Origin: Paramacrobiotus metropolitanus
Lineage: Eukaryota; Tardigrada; Eutardigrada; Parachela; Macrobiotidae
Assembly (NCBI RefSeq): GCF_019649055.1
Contig: NW_026570275.1
Location: 558,001 to 622,000 of the forward strand
Length of the DNA: 64,000 nucleotides
Direction of reading: 5' to 3'
The stretch's first letter is position 1. The number at the start of each line of letters is the position of its first letter. The notes beneath the pieces were generated by a model that had not been told where the DNA came from, ran no database searches, and saw only the letters and a list, made by a program, of their open reading frames with translations. The translations under genes and the position numbers were made by a program. Of the stretch, positions 1 through 10,499 are shown one piece after another.

Positions 1-1826
1 TTTACATGAAAAATTAACAGGACTTACCCTGCGGCATTTTCTATTATAATGGCGGCATATAAAAAAACTAATGTGGATCACTCGATCTTACCAGCTTTCA
101 TCCAGTTCCATCCATCACATATGCTGAGAAAATTAAAAACTGGAAAAGCGATTCATACATCGCCAATAAATCAAGAACATTCCACGGTATTTCACTGGAT
201 AAAGATAATTAGTGCAAATATCGCGAGTCCCACACTTTTCCGCCACTGATTCATATGGATATCTGTCATGCCGAATTTCCCTCTTCAGACACAGCCAACT
301 GATCCTGTTAACGCGAATACGAGCAGCTGTCTTTCAGACAGAAAAGTGAGCCTTCATAATCCAGGCTGCATCCGCATTCAATTATCACAGTTTTCTTTTA
401 ATTCCTGCCAGCTTTTGAAAATGCCTCTCTGGTAATCCAGTTACAGCGTCTCTTAGCATGCAGCTTGTCTAAACTCAGTCCTGTTCAGAGTTTCTGGGTT
501 AGCGTGTATTTTTCTGCAAGAGAATACAAGTTAACTTGCAAAAAGTTCTTGCAGCACGATTCACTGATCCGAGGCGCGGTTGCAGGATTTGATTCGCAGG
601 CAACAATGTAATATACAATTAAACGCCGTCAGCAATTCGTATGCACAAATGTGCTAAATTGTGGGCAGTCAACAAAATTCTGCATTCAGACAAAATGAGC
701 TGAGTCGCAAGTCAGTTCAAAACGCTGAGAGAATAAAATAACAGCGAATAAGATGAAAACGTGTCGCCACAACTTATAAATGTTTTCGTATTGCGTCAAA
801 CTTTGCTCTTTCTTTAATACAAATCTTCTGAATTTCAAATGCATAAACATATTGTTAGCATTCAGATTATCTTAGAAAGAAACGATAATAAAAACTATTT
901 TGAACAGAAACATGAAGTATGCATGCTAGTAAATTCATTTCTTAGATTACGTTGAGTAATGTTATGATTGATGGTTATGTTATGTTTGATCTTCCCCCGC
1001 TCAGAAAAGAAATCGCAGCAAAAAAGGTTTTCCATTAAATTGAGTCACGGATTATGTCTCTGAGCGCGCTTTGTAGAGCCAATTTCCCTACCTCATAAAT
1101 ATTCATTATTAGTACACACATTCGATGAATTTCCAGCAAACTTGGCAGGCATGACAGCAATCTTAACATGAAAATATTAGACATAAGATTCTTACCACTG
1201 TAGCAGCGCCCGACCCAGACCATGAAGCCGACTTATACACTCTCTCTTTATCTAACGCTGCCGCATTGGTTTTTGTACCAACGCGGCCACACAGACTAGG
1301 CATAGGCCCCATGGCCCATACCGCCCAAGAGCACAACGCCGGGAAGTAGCCTCCAGGCTACTTCCAACACAACATTACATAACTTCTCGCATGTTGTGAG
1401 TAGTCAGCATGACCAAGCTGACAACTACACTACCCTACTTTGGGAAAAAGAAACAGACATAGAAAACAAAAGAACTAAAACCAAGAAGGAAATAGAAGAC
1501 TAAAGAAACTAAATGAAATAAAAATAATCACATACATTAACAAAGGTTTTCTTGATTCCAGATAGGAGTAAGATTTAGGTGGTTATAGTTGCATAAATAT
1601 GTGAAGCCGACGCTAAGGTATTTGTTCCTTACTCGCAGGTAAAGTGGACAGCGAAACTGTCGCTGTTTTATGTTGTAGTGGACGGTGATAGCAGTTTTCG
1701 TCCAACTTTAAATAATACCTCCGATGCGGTCGTAGTCCTGGTTGTCGTTATGTTATTTCCCGAAACAGGAACTGTCGTAGGTGGTACTCTTTAAGTTAAC
1801 GGTTTAATGGAATCGTCGTTGTCGTT
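1..1826. other. Left flank, non-coding, with short hairpins
   Basis: I see no convincing gene here. The stretch is AT-rich, with many short open frames that are not supported by anything else. Around 1261-1286 there is an imperfect inverted repeat with 9-nt arms (one mismatch). At 1343-1364 there is a perfect 10-bp inverted repeat with a 2-nt spacer. An A-rich, G-poor tract follows at about 1440-1545. Similar clusters of compact hairpins recur in the right flank of the window. Confidence 0.5.
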
Positions 1827-2084
1827 GACTGTGAGACAAACACCCATTGCGAAACCCTGTGGCTAAAATTGCCATTCGGGATACGTAAGGTACTTTTGGG
1901 ACTGTTATACAGATCCCCTGATTCTAACGCCTTTAATACAGAGTTTTTGTTTAATCACGTGGACGAAGTTTTAACGAAGCACTCGGATTGTGATTCTGTG
2001 ATTTCTGGGAATATCAATATTGATATTTCTAATGCTTCTTCGCCTTACTATCGTCATATTCATCGCTTAATAGTAACTTTGACT
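1827..2084 (+). pseudogene. Remnant of non-LTR retrotransposon endonuclease (EEP) domain
   Basis: In one frame the translation contains the sequence LWLKL, then a segment reading LLGLLYRSPDS, and about 35 residues later a segment reading SGNINIDIS. That spacing and wording match the apurinic-like endonuclease domain of CR1/Jockey/L1-type retrotransposons, where a 'vvYRPP' strand is followed by a 'GDFNID' motif. The catalytic GDxN aspartate position reads GN here, so it is changed. No reverse transcriptase follows. It is a short, isolated and probably 5'- and 3'-truncated fossil that lies just left of the copy 1 insertion. Confidence 0.6.
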
Positions 2085-2242
2085 GTCAAGGTCATCTCCT
2101 TCCCGCCCACAGGATAGAGCAGCGTACCTGATAACCGCGGTCCGCAGCCACCGTTTTAGCTAGACGGAATAGTTGCGGTGTAACTGCAAATATTGCACGG
2201 GAAGCTGGAGAAACTAACCGACGAGGAAGTTCCACATTAAAT

Positions 2243-2812
2243 TGACGTATGGGAGTAGGATCATACGCCGGATGTACGTACGGATGCTGACTGTCCGCCT
2301 TCCACCTGCAACACAACGGATAATCTAGTCAATCAATGCTGTGATTTGCTGTTCTCTTTTACTAGCGATGTATATGATGTCATAACGCGAAGTCTATATA
2401 AGTTTCTGTCGCCACTAATATCGGGATCAGTAGTCTGAGATTTACTTCTGAGACTGCTTCTAATTACAATTTCATAGTGTTGTGAACTGTGATGTGAATT
2501 GGATAAAGAGACAGCAATACTTGTTCCTTCTGATGTACATGATCGTTCCCGGATTATTGCATAGAATACAGGTTTGCTCGTGACACAATCGTCCTAGCTC
2601 TTGCCGATCCTCACAGGACTTACGACCGGAGATTGTAGTTGGACTTTCGTTAGGGATTCCTGACTCGTGTTCCTGAATCGTTCGTCAGTTCTCCACCATA
2701 GTTCTTCTGTTACAGTTTGAGAGTACGAGTGCCTACCGACTGAGATTTACAGGCGTGGAAGAGTAAAGATTGTTCATGGAGCCTTAACCGGCGTGAACGC
2801 TTATACACGACA
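2243..2812 (+). repeat. 5' LTR of copy 1
   Basis: A 570-bp repeat with TG..CA ends. Near its left end a 6-bp inverted repeat (arms 2246-2251 and 2262-2267) is conserved with compensatory changes in copy 2. A TATATAAG box at about 2395-2402 is the likely Pol II core promoter at the U3/R boundary. A second imperfect inverted repeat follows downstream of it (around 2430-2460). The primer binding site starts directly after the final CA. Confidence 0.93.
2395..2402 (+). promoter_or_regulatory. TATA box of the LTR promoter
   Basis: TATATAAG lies 152 bp into the LTR. It is retained in all four LTRs of the window, although the sequence just after it differs between the two subfamilies. Transcription would start roughly 30 bp downstream; this is inferred from position only. 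Confidence 0.6.
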
Positions 2813-2830
2813 TGGCGCCCACCGGTGTCT
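2813..2830 (+). other. Primer binding site, tRNA-Lys type
   Basis: The first bases after the 5' LTR are TGGCGCCCA. This matches the complement of the 3' end of a metazoan tRNA-Lys, as used by several gypsy elements and by lentiviruses. The following bases (CCGGTGTC) depart from the textbook tRNA-Lys sequence, so the exact isoacceptor is uncertain. The same site follows the 5' LTR of copy 2 at 28825. Confidence 0.75.
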
Positions 2831-3587
2831 TTTAATTTTCCCGATGTAACAGAAAATTATCGGTGGAAAGTTGGATGGTAATTTTCGGTAAAAGTGGTCC
2901 GTTTTTGAAAGGCGTCGAACCGCAAAGGTACGCCGAAGGAGGTCAGCGTTCCCGATCTGGCCTAGTTAATTCATTTTCAGCGAGCTTCCTCACTGGTGAG
3001 CTTCCTCGCCAATTAAATTAATTACCTAATTTAAATTGGACCGTAGGAATTAAGCAGTCGAAACCTCAAAGGTCGGCTGTGCTAAATAAACTAGTACTGT
3101 ATGGGTAATTTCCGGGTTGTCTGCGAAAAGCAGTAACCGCGGCGAATAAAGCGTAATCTGCAGTGTCAGTGTACCTGGCCTGCAGATAGAGCAGATAGTA
3201 AGCACCGAGCCATTGTCAGAGGCCAGGTGAGATAACGATCTCCAGCAGCTAGATAAAGGCAAGCCGCAAGCGGTAGCCAGAATCAGCAGTTAGAGAGAGT
3301 TGACCGTGAAAAAGGTAAACACCGGCAAACGGTGATTGACCTGTGAATTTTAAAATTACAGCGGCACGCAAAGTGCAGCAGTGTAATTTTAGGAATTATT
3401 TACAGTCGAAACCGCAAAGGTCGACTGCCTTTAAACTATCACTGAACAATTCAAACCTCAAAGGAGGATTGGGAAGTGATTGTTATTGCACAATAGCAAT
3501 AACGGTATTTGTCGGAAATAGTAGCACAATCGCTACTGTGGGTAATATTTTAATTAGCCGCAAAGGTTAATTTAAAATAAAAGCAAA
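2831..3587 (+). promoter_or_regulatory. Structured 5' leader with eight pentaloop hairpins
   Basis: This untranslated leader holds eight short hairpins whose apical loop is GCAAA or a close variant. Positions are 2911-2934, 3055-3079, 3121-3133, 3320-3334, 3364-3376, 3403-3427, 3447-3471 and 3553-3571. Four of them share one design: a 5-6 bp lower stem, a 5'-side bulge or internal loop of 2-3 nt, a 2-3 bp ACC/GGT-like upper stem and the pentaloop. A separate nested hairpin sits at 2980-3009. All have counterparts in copy 2, including G-U or compensating changes. The likely role is Gag-RNA packaging or translation control; that is an inference from position and repetition. Confidence 0.75.
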
Positions 3588-6500
3588 ATGTCAGGTGGTA
3601 CAGTCGCAAAGACTCGTCCGCCACCGCGTAAAGTACCGGAAGACAAGGTCATAATTGGTGCATACGAAGGAGCACAAGCTCAGACCCGATTTCGGTTCAA
3701 AACTAAAGATATACCGTTGGGTTTAATGTATTTAGCCCTGAATGTTGAACCACCAGAAGCGCCAGAGGCATTCTGTGGAAAGGAGTGGGTTGAATACCAG
3801 GAAATCAAACGATTTTTAAATTCAAGAATAAAGCAACCCAAATATTATAAGACATGGGTAGACCACGAGGAGTGTATCCCAGAAGCTTACCTGGATATCA
3901 CAGATGAACAGTTTGAAAAGGCGGTCAATGATGCGTATAACTGGAAAGCAGATTATATGGAAGATTTGGGGAAGCGCAGGCAAGCAGCGCAAGCAGCTCA
4001 TTTAGCAGCTAAATCATCTGGAAAAACTCCAAAAAAGCAAGCCGCAAATGAGCGAGTCACGCGAGGTACCAAGGAGAAAAATCCAGCACAGGCGTCTGGT
4101 GCGATATTGGATGAACCCATATCGGAAACTCCAAGCGTGGCTGAGAGCCAGACAGAACCCCAGTCGTCCCAGTCGGACAATAATTTGATAGCGTTGTCGG
4201 CTGCGGATAAAGCGGACATATCCGAGGGATCAGAAACAAGAGCAAGTAAAAGCATTCGCGGTGGAACGATGACATTCCATCCGGCACAGATGAAACTTCA
4301 CAGTTTTGTGTCCGAAAAGGACTTCGAACAACCTGATGAGGACTTCCTAGCTCAAGCTATGGAAGTAGATGAACAGCTTGCAGCGGCTGAAACGGATCAG
4401 GACGTGGGGTTAATCGCACGGAAAACCATGCCGGTGTTGCTGCAGGGCCTTCGTACCTTAATTGCGTCTACAAAATCAAAAGTAGATGAAATGGGTAATA
4501 CTATGTCGTTAGACGCCCGCGTCGATGCAGAACGAAATGAAAAGCTGAAATTCCAAAACGACTTTAATGAAATGCGGATTAAATTCGATAATGAACAAAC
4601 GGAAAATGATAGATTGGCTAACGAAATACGTATAGCAAACACTAATCTGCATGATTTAAGAGAAGCCAACAGAAATGCGGAGGCCGCGTTTAATGCAGTT
4701 AAAGATGAGCGCGATACTTTAACAGACACGAATCGTAATTTGGAAAAACAGTTGGAAAATGCTCAGAGAGATCTTTCAAACGCGAAAGCTACGATTGATG
4801 GCCTCGGTGCTCATCCAACACCGGATACGGCAAAACAGATTGTGGATTTAGACCAAAAATTAAATAAAGCACTGAGAGATTTGAGTGCCGAAAAAGATGC
4901 GCACCAAGTCACAAATAAAAAACTAACTGATGCGCAGAATTTGTCCCAAAAACTTACCAAAGACTTGGAAGCCGAAAAGAAACGAGCTAAAGACGCTGAA
5001 GAGTCCCTTCAACGGGATCTCACACAAGCGAGAGTGCAGCTGAATAACAAGTCTTCGGTCGGCCCGATGCACATTCCTAAGGAAAAGGATGATTTGTCAC
5101 AAAAAGAAATTGAAAGATTGCAAGGTCTGTTGACCACAGAGCGAGAGAATGTTCAAAAAGCCCAAAAGGAATTAAAAGATTCGAAAAAGGATAAAAGATG
5201 TGATAATTGTGAGAACGCGATTCAAGCGAAAAATACAGCACAAGCTGACGCATATGAAAAGTCTGAAAGGTGTAATCGACTGTATGAAGAAAATACGCAA
5301 TGCCGAAAGGAATGGCATGAAAAACAAGACCAACTTACCAAGATGGAAGTGGACCTAAAGCAAGCGTACGACGAACTTCGTCAGCTTCGAAATACAGATG
5401 CTGCTCTTGGCGGTGGTGAGGGATACTTTCAAAGGGAAGCGCCGCTAGCAACAGGGGACGTATTACGTCCTTCCGCTTTCACACCATTTAATCCCCAAAA
5501 TTTCTCGTCATACGTTGATCAGCCTTTAGCTACTGGCAGTAATCCAGCTGGTATCTTGCGGAGGCCTAGGCAAGAATCAAGAGTCGAATTTTCGGAGGCT
5601 CACTCCATGCCTCGCTCGTCTTCAGAGAGTCAGATTCCCAGGGAAACGGTGCCACCTAAGCAAAAGAAAAATAAACCAACAGATTTACGCCAAGAGGTAT
5701 TCAAAAAAATATCTGACGACGCTAGTCGCCAGATGCGCGGAACAGAAAACAGGGATAGTTCCGACACAGAAAATGAACTGATGGATGATGCCCTGATGAA
5801 GGATGAACACCGTCGCCCCAGTAGCACGGCCAGCAATGAATCTATGTCCAGAAACCCTCAGCTGGAGGAATGGCTGAATAGACAGACCCAAATTTCGGAT
5901 AGAACGACGTTTACACAAGAAAGCGTTGTTGAACTTTTAGCGAAGTTTGTGGAAAAAGACAGCGATAAAACGGTAGGTGGCATGAAGCTCCTTGCCTTTG
6001 ACGATGCTCATCCAGAAAAAATTCAAAGATGGCTCATGAATGTTGAACAATGTAGAGCCACGAATAACTGGAATGATGAAACAACGTGTCGCAGAGTAAT
6101 CGGTGCATTCACTGGTCCGTCTTTTCAATGGTTTGAGAGATTCTGGAAAGACAATAAAGGCAAATCATGGTCTGGTTTCTTTAAGCCCGCTATTGTAGAG
6201 CACTTCAACAGCTCGCTGTCTAAGGCCGATATTCGCCGAAAAATGAATAATCGTAATTTAGAATTTTATGAACCAGTTCGCGCCTACCTGGACAGTTTCC
6301 TTCCATGGTTCGAAGAGTTAAAAGTGTCCGATGAGGAACAAGTTGAAGCACTCCTAGAGGGCGTTCAAGAGCACAGACCGGCATGGTTTCGTGAAATCTA
6401 CAACGCAGCGCCTAAAAACTATACCGAATTCGAAAAGAAATTGCAAGAGTGCGAAAAATTATGGAAACGTATGAATAAGGATAAGAAGACACCTGAATCA

Positions 6501-7209
6501 ACTCAGAGAAATGCTCCTGCAGAGCCCAGAAGCGCCGGTAATAATAATAATAATAATTCGAATTATGACAATCGAGGCGGCCGCGGAGGCTCGTCTCAGA
6601 GAGGAAATTTTTATTCAAACCGGGGAGGCCGCGGAAATTATGGCAACAATCGCGGTGGATATTCACGTTCGTATACGGAAACGGTGATTCCGCAGCCGCA
6701 GAATTCGGTGGCTCCAATCCAACCTGTCCTGAATGTTCCCCAGCCGCAATTTGTTCCAGTCCCGGTGTATTCACAGCCACCATTCGTTGAACAACACCCA
6801 GTACAATTTGCGCAGACCTTCTCACAGCCAATTCCTATGCAGGCTCCTATGCCTGTCCCAGTTCAAATGATGAATCCAATGATGCCGGTCATGCAGCCGC
6901 AATTCCAACAACTGGTACAGAATTTTGATCCACAGTACCAACAGAACAGCCCGGCGAATAACAACAATTATGATGGCGGTAATAATCGTGGAAATTACCG
7001 AAATAATAATAATAATTATCGCGGACGAGGTGGCTATAACAACAACAATAATCGTCAGCAAAATAACCAGAATTACCGGCAAAATCAGCAGGCCGGTAGT
7101 CAGCCTCCGTTTGATGAACGAAATATCCTGAAAGATAAATGGCGAACAAATCGCGGAGTTGAGATTTGCTTCCGCTGTCATGGTCTTCATCCCGCTGCAG
7201 GTTGTACGA
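3588..7209 (+). other. gag: Gag region: coiled coil, capsid-like domain, RG-rich tail, zinc knuckle (copy 1)
   Basis: The first ~270 residues are basic, then acidic and serine/glutamine-rich. A heptad-rich coiled coil follows (nt ~4480-5400). The capsid-like retrotransposon gag domain begins at nt ~5984 (KLLAFDDAHP) and ends near 6475. It carries the typical W-rich helices, with WLMNVEQC and FQWF motifs. An asparagine/RGG-rich segment (nt ~6541-7090) would bind RNA. The zinc knuckle at nt 7167 reads C-x2-C-x3-H-x4-C, one residue shorter than the usual CCHC spacing. The coiled-coil block makes this Gag far longer than usual. Confidence 0.8.
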
Positions 7210-7419
7210 ATCAGTTTGTACTTCCCCGACAGTATGAACCGTCTGCAGAATTACTGGCAAGGTACAACAACCCGCAGCAGCAAATTAATATGATGGAGTT
7301 GGACTTACCGGCTGGTTTGTCTTCGCCGACGCCCCAGTGTAACAAAATGGAAGTCCAGGACTTTTCGCAGTATCCTTTAGCGGATCAGGTGTGCCTGTTG
7401 CAGACGCTTGATGCCCAGG

Positions 7420-7760
7420 CTTGGTATTCTGTAATCGACATAAATTATCAGAAAGTGAAGACTATGCTGGATACAGGTTCTGGCATTTCCGTTATGTCTT
7501 TAAAAATGGCTAAAGATTTAAAATTAAATATTCACCGCTGCCCCGATCATATTAAGGGCAGGGTTGTACATACGGCTTACCAGGGAAGACAGTTGATTGA
7601 ACCGTTATCGGTGGTGGTCACCATCCATGAATTTGGGATGGCTTTCGAGCACGCAGTCCTTGTGAGTTCCACTTTCGATAGGGACCACGTTGTTTTAGGT
7701 TTAGACTTTTTAGCTACAAAGCCTTTTATCTTAGATATGAATACTATGACTTGGCGCCTC
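7420..7760 (+). other. Aspartic protease domain (copy 1)
   Basis: A retropepsin signature LDTGSGISVMS starts at nt ~7467, with the DTGS active-site aspartate codon at 7470. About 75 residues later comes a segment reading VVLGLDFLA, which matches the 'iLG.dfl' flap-distal motif of gypsy proteases. The nucleotide sequence around this domain is almost identical in copy 2, including at synonymous positions, which is unlike most of the gene. Confidence 0.85.
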
Positions 7761-8277
7761 TCGCGTAGACAGCCTAACGTTCCGGCATTCTTTCGTCGTG
7801 AAACTCACCTGATGTCGGATGTCATCCGCTCACACGATTTTGACCCGTTAATTCCTGTGGGAGTTAAGCCGTCCCCGTCGATTCCAGCGTTGATGTTAAC
7901 AGAGCGCATCGGTGTCGCTAAAGAAGCAAAATTTGTACCGTATGAGTCAGCACATTTAATTCTGGCGAAGGCTGACCCAGAAATTTGTATCTTACACCTA
8001 CAAAAGGCCAAGCAGGAGTGGCCGCGTCCAGTCCCGTCGCCACTAGCGATAAAGGCGGCTGATGTTCCAGTAAAAGCGGAAGTTAAAGAAATTATGCCCG
8101 TGCAGTCGGTGCCGACAAAAAAGGGATCTGACCAGCGTGATGAAGAGTTTGTGCGCAGTGTAGTACAGGAGATGATCCGTCAATATCTCCCAAGAGCAGT
8201 TTCCGTCGCTGATGAACCAGTTCGTCCTGCAATTAAACAAGAGATTAAAGTGGAGAAAAACCCAGAACCAAGTCAAG

Positions 8278-8333
8278 TTCGTGGGGGAGGCGGTGAATTA
8301 ATTGTAAATAGTATGCAGTCAAGTTCGCGGGGG
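8278..8333 (+). other. Two internal G-tracts resembling the 3' polypurine tract
   Basis: TTCGTGGGGG at 8278-8287 repeats the ten bases before the 3' LTR exactly. TTCGCGGGGG at 8324-8333 differs by one base. Both lie in the protease-RT linker, which encodes repeated S-x-V-R-G-G or S-R-G-R segments. Counterparts occur in copy 2 at 34295-34304 and 34341-34350. Confidence 0.5.
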
Positions 8334-8460
8334 AGAGAACAGGCGTCTTCCCAGCCGCCAATTAAAAAGGAAAAAGTTGCGCAGCCGTCGCCGGCAAGCA
8401 GCCCGAGTACCTCGTCTTCGACATCGGTCAGTCTCGTGCCTAATTCCGGCTCCAGTCAAG

Positions 8461-8475
8461 TTCGTGGGGGTGACG
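8461..8475 (+). promoter_or_regulatory. Candidate central polypurine tract (copy 1)
   Basis: The 15 bases TTCGTGGGGGTGACG are identical to the junction of the 3' polypurine tract with the start of U3 at 25125-25139. The same 15-mer occurs at the matching place in copy 2 (34478-34492). Lentiviruses and some retrotransposons use an internal copy of the PPT as a second plus-strand start. For a genome longer than 20 kb this would be useful. It also encodes part of a glycine-rich linker, so coding bias is an alternative explanation. Confidence 0.55.
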
Positions 8476-8748
8476 ACTCCCTGCAACTTCCGATTCAGAT
8501 TTCGTCGGTGGACGCAGTATTAAAGCAGCATCCTGCAGCAAAATATCTCTACATGGGCGTCATGGAAAAATCAGCGAAGGTTGTTGAATGTCTTAGTATG
8601 GATAATAAACTACTAAATGTCATACCTGTTGAACGCGATCGTAGAGACGTCGATGAAGTCCACGACTATCCGTCTTATATGGCACGCAATCCAGAGTTGA
8701 AAAAGTGGATGACGCCGATGGACAGGCCACAGGATAAACAGTTGTTTC

Positions 8749-9125
8749 CATCGGAACAACGTTTCAGAGATCCACAGTTTTGGCGCGAAACTCAGCAGCA
8801 ATGTGTTGATAGCCGGATGTGGTATAAAATGTACAAGAAGCCGTCGCATGCTAACACTAATTTTACTAAGTACGAGGTTAATCGGTTTATAATCTGTGAA
8901 GGGATTTTGTGTAGAGTACCTGATCACTCGGGTGCTTGCCCACGGATTTACGTGCCGCACCAATGGCGACAAAAGTTGATAGCCTACTTCCACGAAATAC
9001 TAATTCATAAGCAGGCGTATGGCCGGCATGAAAAATTATATCCGTATTTGGTGAAATTGTTTTACTGGCCGGATTGTATTATTGAAATTGAACGGTACGA
9101 AAAGAACTGTGATGTATGTCGAAAT
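8749..9125 (+). other. First HHCC zinc module, between protease and RT (copy 1)
   Basis: A segment with Q-x3-D-x2-F-W, then I-x-V-P-x-Q-W-R, H-x4-H, the sequence FYWPD and C-x2-C matches the H2C2 zinc-binding N-terminal domain of gypsy integrases. It sits about 500 residues upstream of the RT core, a place where gypsy elements do not normally carry it. It resembles module 2 (12007-12363) and module 3 (13768-14189) of the same polyprotein. It is present and intact in copy 2. Confidence 0.7.
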
Positions 9126-10499
9126 TCAGTTAATGACCGTCGGCATTTTGAAACGATTAAAAGAAACAAACAGTTACACGCACAGAAAGCTACAGGGAAA
9201 CGTAAAGTCACCTTTTCCGTCGATAATCCAGCCCCGGCAGGAGAATTCGAAAATGGTAGCTTCGTCCCTGCTGATGGAATGAAACCCATTAATATCGGCC
9301 CGTGTCCGGTCTCCTACGAAGATAAACAGGCGGAGAAGCAAAGGGAAATAAATTCTCAAATGATTAGTAACTCACCGCCGCCGAAGCCGTCCGAGTTCGT
9401 TTCACAGAATGTCAGAGCGACCTACGATGTTTCGACAAATGTTAATATTAATGAACAGTGGGAAATCTGGAATGACATTCAGAAACAAAAAGCATTGAGC
9501 GAATCTGAAGCTGTTAATCCAGTACAACCCACTGTAGGAAATTACGAACCATCACCGGAAGGTTCGGGAAGGAGTACTCCCAGGCGTAAAAAATCCAGTT
9601 ACAGCCGCAGAATCCGGCGCGAGTACGCAGAGCGCGAAGCTGCAAGCCAAATGTCGGCCGAAACTGTGCAACCAGTCCCTGTTCAGCAGTTGCCAGTGGC
9701 TAAAAACTTGCCCAAGCGGTCACAGGATGTCCGTGAGTCCACAGATATTCCGGCATGCGTATATTCGAAGGATGTCATCGAACTGGCGTACAGTGACGCC
9801 CATCTGAAACAGGCGCAAGCACAGGTTGAAGTTAATTCGGTAGAACATGATATTTACCGCTTCGAGCCAGAACCCGGTCCGATTGATTGCTTCAAAATGG
9901 AGCTGTTTCCAGCTTCGCCGGTCATAATTCAACCCTACTCGCAGGGAATTATTCGCGCTACGACGTCTATGTCCGATGAGCAATTCATGGAGTTCCAGGA
10001 TGAGTATTTATAATCTCAGCCCTTTCTTTATGAAGGCAAAATTCCTGAATCGAACAAGAATGCAGTACTGTTGGACGGCGTCTTAACGCTTGATGAGTAC
10101 GGTAATTGTAGGGTCTGCGTTGTCAATGTTTCGGATAAACCATTGGTTCTGAACGAGGAAACTAACCTGGGTGAACTTGCGCTCGTCGATGCGGTTTATC
10201 AGATGGACTCTCCGGAGTTCCAGGAGAATTGTCAAGAGGCGATTAGTGACATTCCCAGTAAGGAGGAAGGCATTTCAGTGCCGGGAAAAATTACCGAATG
10301 TGTGGCCATGCAGTTGCCGCCACCCGCCGTCAGTGCTGTTGATCCTGAAACAGAGGAAACTTTCGCAAAAATTAAAGTTGGGGACATTTGTCCAAGTAAG
10401 GATGAATTGAAGGCTATATTTTATCAGGCGAAGACTGTATTGCCGACTAAAGCGCGTCCTGTGGGATGCTGTACCATTTATGAGCACTCCGTGGATACA

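Noticed and set aside
2092-2316. Minus-strand frame running from the left flank into the 5' LTR
   Set aside because: Part of it is LTR sequence, so it cannot be a gene as it stands; the outer part is noted only as a possible fragment of what copy 1 inserted into.
4057-4729. Minus-strand frames inside gag (for example 110 codons at 4397-4729)
   Set aside because: Shadows of the sense coiled-coil coding; composition mirrors the sense codons and no splice or start context is kept.
6822-7260. Minus-strand frames rich in I, Y or V opposite the N/RG-rich part of gag
   Set aside because: Antisense reading of asparagine and arginine codon runs; low complexity.
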